A stretch of DNA of 8,365 nucleotides, from the NCBI GenBank assembly GCA_964367905.1, contig CAYIZP010000074.1:1-8365 (forward strand), read 5' to 3'. This DNA comes from CAUPWF01 sp964367905. GTDB lineage: Bacteria > Bacillota > Clostridia > Lachnospirales > Lachnospiraceae. The notes below the pieces were generated by a model. The model saw nothing but the letters and a program-made list of their open reading frames with translations. It ran no database searches and was not told where the DNA came from. Position numbers and translations under genes: made by a program. Numbering within the stretch: the stretch's first letter is position 1; each line of letters begins with the position of its first letter. This document shows positions 7,524 through 8,365 of the stretch, in pieces.

Positions 7524-7589
7524 TGATACCCCCATAAAAATTTATTTTAATAACCTTCATTATTATAATAAATTTTTATGGGGGTATCA
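7524..7589. repeat. Long inverted repeat enclosing a promoter and a ribosome binding site
   Basis: Bases 7524-7546 are the perfect reverse complement of 7567-7589 (23 bp, bounded by TGATACCCCC and GGGGGTATCA). After one mismatch (7547/7566) pairing resumes for six more (7548-7553 with 7560-7565), leaving the 6-base loop CCTTCA. Each arm contains a smaller dyad, ATAAA-N2-TTTAT (7534-7545 and 7568-7579). One arm forms the spacer of the promoter at 7562-7590; the other covers the leader and ribosome binding site of the DUF5058-type gene. No U-run follows the stem in either direction, so it does not look like an intrinsic terminator. Confidence 0.92.
7528..7533 (-). promoter_or_regulatory. Ribosome binding site of the transporter operon, inside the inverted repeat
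   Basis: GGGGGT lies 7 bases before the ATG at 7521 and can pair with the anti-Shine-Dalgarno sequence in place of GGAGGT, with one G-U wobble. It is fully contained in the hairpin arm, where it would pair with the CCCCC of the opposite arm in any transcript that contains both arms. Confidence 0.65.
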
Positions 7590-7590
7590 A
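7562..7590 (-). promoter_or_regulatory. Near-consensus sigma-A promoter of the transporter-peptidase operon
   Basis: On the minus strand: TTGATA (7590-7585, 5/6 match), a 17-base spacer (7584-7568) and a perfect TATAAT (7567-7562). Predicted transcription start is near 7556-7555, giving a leader of about 34 bases before the ATG at 7521. The spacer carries the dyad ATAAA-N2-TTTAT, a plausible operator position for a repressor. The promoter lies 15 bases after the stop of the YolD-like gene. Confidence 0.8.
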
Positions 7591-7605
7591 TCACGAATTG
7601 CGTTT

Positions 7606-8031
7606 CTACTGATTTTCTGTCTCCACTTGCTTAATATACTGAATCTGAATCGCTGTTTTATCTTTCAAAACAATCAATTGTTGGTAGGAATCAATTTTTT
7701 TCAACACACCTCTTTGAGTAACATATTCTCCTCCTGATTTCTTAGCATCAGGAACAAAGTGAGTAACAACTATATTTCTCTCTTCTTCGTCTAATAATAA
7801 CATCTGATATAACTTTTCATTGAGTCTGTCCTGCTCCTCTTCGGTAAGCGCAACCATGCGTTCTGTTAATCTTGCAGTCTCTTTCACTGCTGATTCATAT
7901 CCTACAAGTGCTGCAAATGGCGCAAACTGTGCCGCACGATCTCGCAGTGACATCTTAGTGCGTGTCTTTGAGATTGGACGGTCAAGCGCAATAATATCAT
8001 CATACATTCCATTTGTTTTATCCTCTATCAT
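7606..8031 (-). CDS. YolD-like protein
   Basis: A 141-residue soluble protein of the YolD-like family. It has the family's hallmark N-terminal segment YDDIIALDRPISKTRTKMS, then RDRAAQFAPFAALVGYESAVKETARLT, and the C-terminal strands VTHFVPDAKKSGGEYVTQRG and LKKIDSYQQLIVLKDKTAIQI. In Bacillus subtilis, yolD-type genes are paired with UmuC-type polymerase genes (uvrX-yolD, yqjW-yqjX) under SOS control and have been proposed to take the place of UmuD; the same pairing is seen here. Start choice: the reading frame is open from a TTG at 8052, which would overlap the polymerase gene. The ATG at 8031, one base after the polymerase stop (TAGTATG) with AAGG six bases upstream, fits coupling better and yields a family-typical N-terminus. 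No terminator is seen after its stop at 7606. Confidence 0.9.
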   Translation of the reverse strand: MIEDKTNGMYDDIIALDRPISKTRTKMSLRDRAAQFAPFAALVGYESAVKETARLTERMVALTEEEQDRLNEKLYQMLLLDEEERNIVVTHFVPDAKKSGGEYVTQRGVLKKIDSYQQLIVLKDKTAIQIQYIKQVETENQ

Positions 8032-8032
8032 A

Positions 8033-8365
8033 CTATGCCTTGTGCCCTCCAATCTGCGAATTTCTATCTTTTGCTGTCGCTCCCTCTTGGAGACTTGCTC
8101 CTTTTAAAATGGCATTTTTTCCATATTTCTTTTTTATGCTTAACATCGCCTTCTGCAGAGATTTCTCACGATTTAGCTCCGCCTCCTCCGCTTCTTTCTT
8201 CCGTTCTACTTCTTCATAATCCGTGAATAAATCCATCTGCTCGAAGCCGCCTTCCTTCTTAACTTCCCCTTCATATATCACGCGATTGGCCACAACTGTC
8301 AGTCTTCGAATTAACAAGTTCTCATCTATAATCCTATCATAGAGTTCCATGGCAGCATTCGTTAC
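8033..8365 (-). CDS. Y-family DNA polymerase (UmuC/UvrX type), C-terminal fragment
   Basis: The reading frame is open to the window edge, so only the last 110 residues are visible. The segment with YDRIIDENLLIRRLTVVANRV is the end of the little-finger domain of UmuC-type translesion polymerases. It is followed by FEQMDLFTDY, where QMDLF matches the beta-clamp-binding consensus QL[SD]LF. A charged helical stretch (EEVERKKEAEEAELNREK) and the conserved tail LQKAMLSIKKKYGKNAILKG...EGATAKDRNSQIGGHKA follow, typical of Firmicutes DNA polymerase V-like proteins. The catalytic palm is outside the window. The stop (8035-8033) sits one base before the YolD-like start. Error-prone synthesis past DNA damage is the expected role from the family; SOS control is expected but the promoter is not visible. 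Confidence 0.92.
   Translation of the reverse strand, partial: VTNAAMELYDRIIDENLLIRRLTVVANRVIYEGEVKKEGGFEQMDLFTDYEEVERKKEAEEAELNREKSLQKAMLSIKKKYGKNAILKGASLQEGATAKDRNSQIGGHKA
8225..8239 (-). other. Beta-clamp-binding motif QMDLF in the Y-family polymerase
   Basis: These five codons encode QMDLF, which differs only by Met for Leu from the sliding-clamp pentapeptide consensus. It lies directly after the little-finger domain, the usual place in Y-family polymerases, so it probably recruits the enzyme to the replication clamp. Confidence 0.75.

Noticed and set aside
7523..7551. Mirror-image plus-strand promoter (ATGATA, 17 bases, TTTAAT) arising from the inverted repeat
   Set aside because: Only a weak match, and it would drive transcription antisense to the YolD-like gene; most likely a by-product of the symmetry.
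7524..7589. Inverted repeat as a transposon end pair, MITE or invertible switch
   Set aside because: The space between arms is only 20 bases, no flanking target duplication is seen (CATAA versus ATCAC), and no recombinase gene is nearby; promoter and RBS placement explain it better.
7524..7589. Inverted repeat as a bidirectional intrinsic terminator
   Set aside because: No T-run follows the stem on either strand, and most of the stem is A/T-rich; weak termination cannot be excluded, but the form is not typical.

Overview
All genes in this window read on the minus strand, so the biological order runs from high to low coordinates. The DNA is AT-rich with strong AGGAGG-type ribosome binding sites. 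Gene content (YolD partnered with a UmuC-type polymerase, a DUF5058-type membrane protein, an FtsA-domain protein with a long extension, a Cache-GGDEF-EAL receptor) points to a Gram-positive anaerobe of the Clostridia, most likely Lachnospiraceae. That placement is inferred from protein families and signals only.

Layout in direction of transcription. (1) 8365-8033: the C-terminus of a Y-family (UmuC/UvrX-type) DNA polymerase carrying a QMDLF clamp-binding motif, followed one base later by a YolD-like gene (8031-7606); this is a DNA-damage-tolerance pair. (2) 7590-7521: a compact control region with a near-consensus promoter (TTGATA, 17 bp, TATAAT) embedded in a 23-bp perfect inverted repeat that extends to 30 pairs with one mismatch. 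The predicted transcription start falls in the loop, and the ribosome binding site of the next gene lies in the far arm. (3) 7521-4670: a three-gene operon of a DUF5058-type membrane protein, a second multispanning membrane protein of unknown function and a membrane-anchored M20 metallopeptidase, with a 15-base gap and a 1-base overlap between genes. The set looks like an uptake-plus-hydrolysis module for a peptide or N-acylated amino acid, an untested inference. (4) 4653-2339: a separately promoted c-di-GMP receptor with an extracellular Cache-type sensor, a degenerate GGDEF site (GDDKF) and an intact EAL phosphodiesterase site, starting at TTG. (5) 2234-168: an FtsA/PilM-type actin-fold ATPase whose C-terminal extension contains three gap-free copies of a 21-residue ThiS-like (beta-grasp) closing motif. 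(6) 158-1: the start of a LacI-family repressor whose ribosome binding site overlaps the stop codon of the FtsA-like gene.

The most unusual items are the promoter/hairpin/RBS arrangement at 7524-7590, which could keep the transporter operon silent on read-through transcripts from the repair operon while allowing translation from its own promoter; the transporter-peptidase operon itself; and the triplicated beta-grasp-like extension on the FtsA-like protein. There is no gene-free stretch over 300 bases, and I see no RNA genes, CRISPR arrays or insertion sequences.
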